Shown here piece after piece: positions 62,971 to 64,000 of a stretch of 64,000 nucleotides of DNA. A program made the translations under genes and the position numbers. Source of the stretch: Isoetes taiwanensis (lineage: Eukaryota > Streptophyta > Lycopodiopsida > Isoetales > Isoetaceae); assembly GCA_021234155.1 (NCBI GenBank), contig JAJEKV010000040.1, positions 2,893,799 to 2,957,798 on the forward strand, in the 5' to 3' direction. Positions within the stretch are counted from its first letter, which is position 1, and every line of letters begins with the position of its first letter. Below the pieces are notes generated by a model. It worked only from the letters and a program-made list of their open reading frames with translations. It was not told where the DNA came from and ran no database searches.

Positions 62971-64000
62971 TGACATTAACCTTTAGATCACGGGGTTAAA
63001 TTAAGATAAATTTTACCAATTGCTTGTTATGCTAAACTAAAGTTCTTTTTTATGGAGTTCACACCACCTATTGGTCTCTGTGGACTATATATTCTATTCT
63101 ATATTAACTAACAACAGAACAGACTATTTTACACAAACATAACAGACTATTCTACACAAGCTTGTTGTCAATTATTAACATAACAATATCTGTTAAAATA
63201 TAACAATATCTGGTAATGGTCATTTTGGGAAGGCAAATGTAAAGCTAAAACTTGATCTACTAATGCTCATTTTGAAAATCAAGAAGTACAATGTATGCAA
63301 ACCACAAAGCCGTCCTGGCAATCTAACTATTTTTACAAGCAGTCATCTTCACTAATGGCTCATTACCAAAACCTTTTACACACAGCTCTGTAGAACCTAA
63401 AATGTTTAAACATCAGGTATGTAGCCAAGTACCATAATTATCACAAGCTCCCAAGCACAACAGTTATGATAAGCTACCATTCACTTCTGCCATCATCTTT
63501 AGTTCCACATGCATAGTCTACAGTCCTCACAACATGAGCCCGTTCAAATCTATTACCATAAGCCACTAAAAAACCCCTTGCCCTTGATCCCCATGGATAA
63601 CACCATGCCTTTCTCATCAGATGTCCTTTACTATCGTCTAGCATTTTCTTGAAAACAAACATATCTTCTTGAAGATTTTCATTATTTTTTGTCTGCTCAC
63701 AGGCTTCAAACCTAGAACAAATTCATACACAACAAATATGGGCATCAAAATGTTATCATGTTGCAATGCTGTCCACAACCACCTTCTATAAAATCAGAGA
63801 AACAGGGCTTGCATCTCTGATGGTTTGTCAAAGGGAAAATATTATTTCGTCCACTCTATCAATTCTATTCTTGAAGTATACAAAAATGCCATTGTATATG
63901 TGCTTAGATAGTTTGCCAAAATATATTTCCTCCATCGCATTAGAGAATAGGATAGAATAGAGCGATAAAGTTTGCACAATCTCTGTGTATTCTCGGAGGG

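Larger units (their letters stand above)
37312..64000 (+). repeat. second copy of the ~26.7-kb direct duplication, starting at the N gap
   Basis: The first base after the four Ns (CAGCATACTGTATGTCTG) equals position 7906, inside intron 6 of the FAD synthetase-like gene. The match continues to the window's end, so the right boundary is not visible. An end exactly at an assembly gap points to unmerged overlapping contigs or haplotypes. Confidence 0.93.

Noticed and set aside
7906-64000. A true tandem gene duplication giving two FAD synthetase and two alpha-galactosidase genes
   Set aside because: The second block begins at the N gap inside an intron and shares all transposon insertions. An assembly overlap explains this better.
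1-64000. CRISPR arrays, rRNA or tRNA genes, bacterial operons
   Set aside because: No regularly spaced repeats, no tRNA-like cloverleaf and no rRNA core sequences were seen. The sequence is eukaryotic.

Overview
This window looks like nuclear DNA of a flowering plant. The evidence is AT-rich intergenic sequence, genes with many small GT-AG introns, plant-type L1 LINEs with long poly(A) tails, MITEs, a PPR-type sequence and two plant housekeeping genes. The species cannot be told from the sequence.

Layout. 1-6009 is gene-poor sequence with some repeat fragments. 6010-10971 (+) is a 16-exon gene for a plant FAD synthetase-like protein: a PAPS-reductase-type domain followed by a molybdopterin-binding-like domain. 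It reads through without a break and gives 517 aa. 14835 to about 17440 (-) is a 15-exon GH27 alpha-galactosidase gene whose exons are easy to recognise but carry many small indels. A 216-bp hAT-type MITE lies just beyond its 3' end. 18396-18539 holds two GC-rich hairpins. 19217-23605 is a diverged tandem duplication of about 1.4 kb, split by a 5'-truncated antisense LINE (20276-22416) with a target-site duplication. 24297-33660 is a sense-strand L1 LINE of about 9.3 kb that carries a PPR-like passenger segment and a 41-bp inverted repeat inside its ORF1 region. 34743-37307 is unique sequence, ending at a run of four Ns (37308-37311).

From 37312 to the end, the window repeats 7906-34743 in the same orientation, offset by about 29.3-29.4 kb. 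The repeat includes the 3' part of the FAD synthetase gene, the alpha-galactosidase gene, the MITE, both hairpins and both LINEs at the same insertion sites. The second copy starts in the middle of an intron exactly at the N gap. The most economical reading is two overlapping contigs or haplotypes placed end to end, not a biological tandem duplication. Differences between the copies are mostly homopolymer-length changes in the FAD synthetase gene. In the transposons and the alpha-galactosidase gene they are dense clusters of small changes, often at CAG/CTG/CCGG sites, which looks like methylation-linked base-calling error.

The two host genes are unrelated: one acts in flavin cofactor synthesis, the other in galactoside hydrolysis. 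The most unusual biological object is the sense LINE (best seen at 53637-62970). It has a perfect 20-bp target-site duplication, a poly(A) tail, an ORF1/ORF2 junction overlapping as ATGA and an uninterrupted 522-codon RT segment, plus about 2.3 kb of PPR-containing sequence that is not part of a normal L1.
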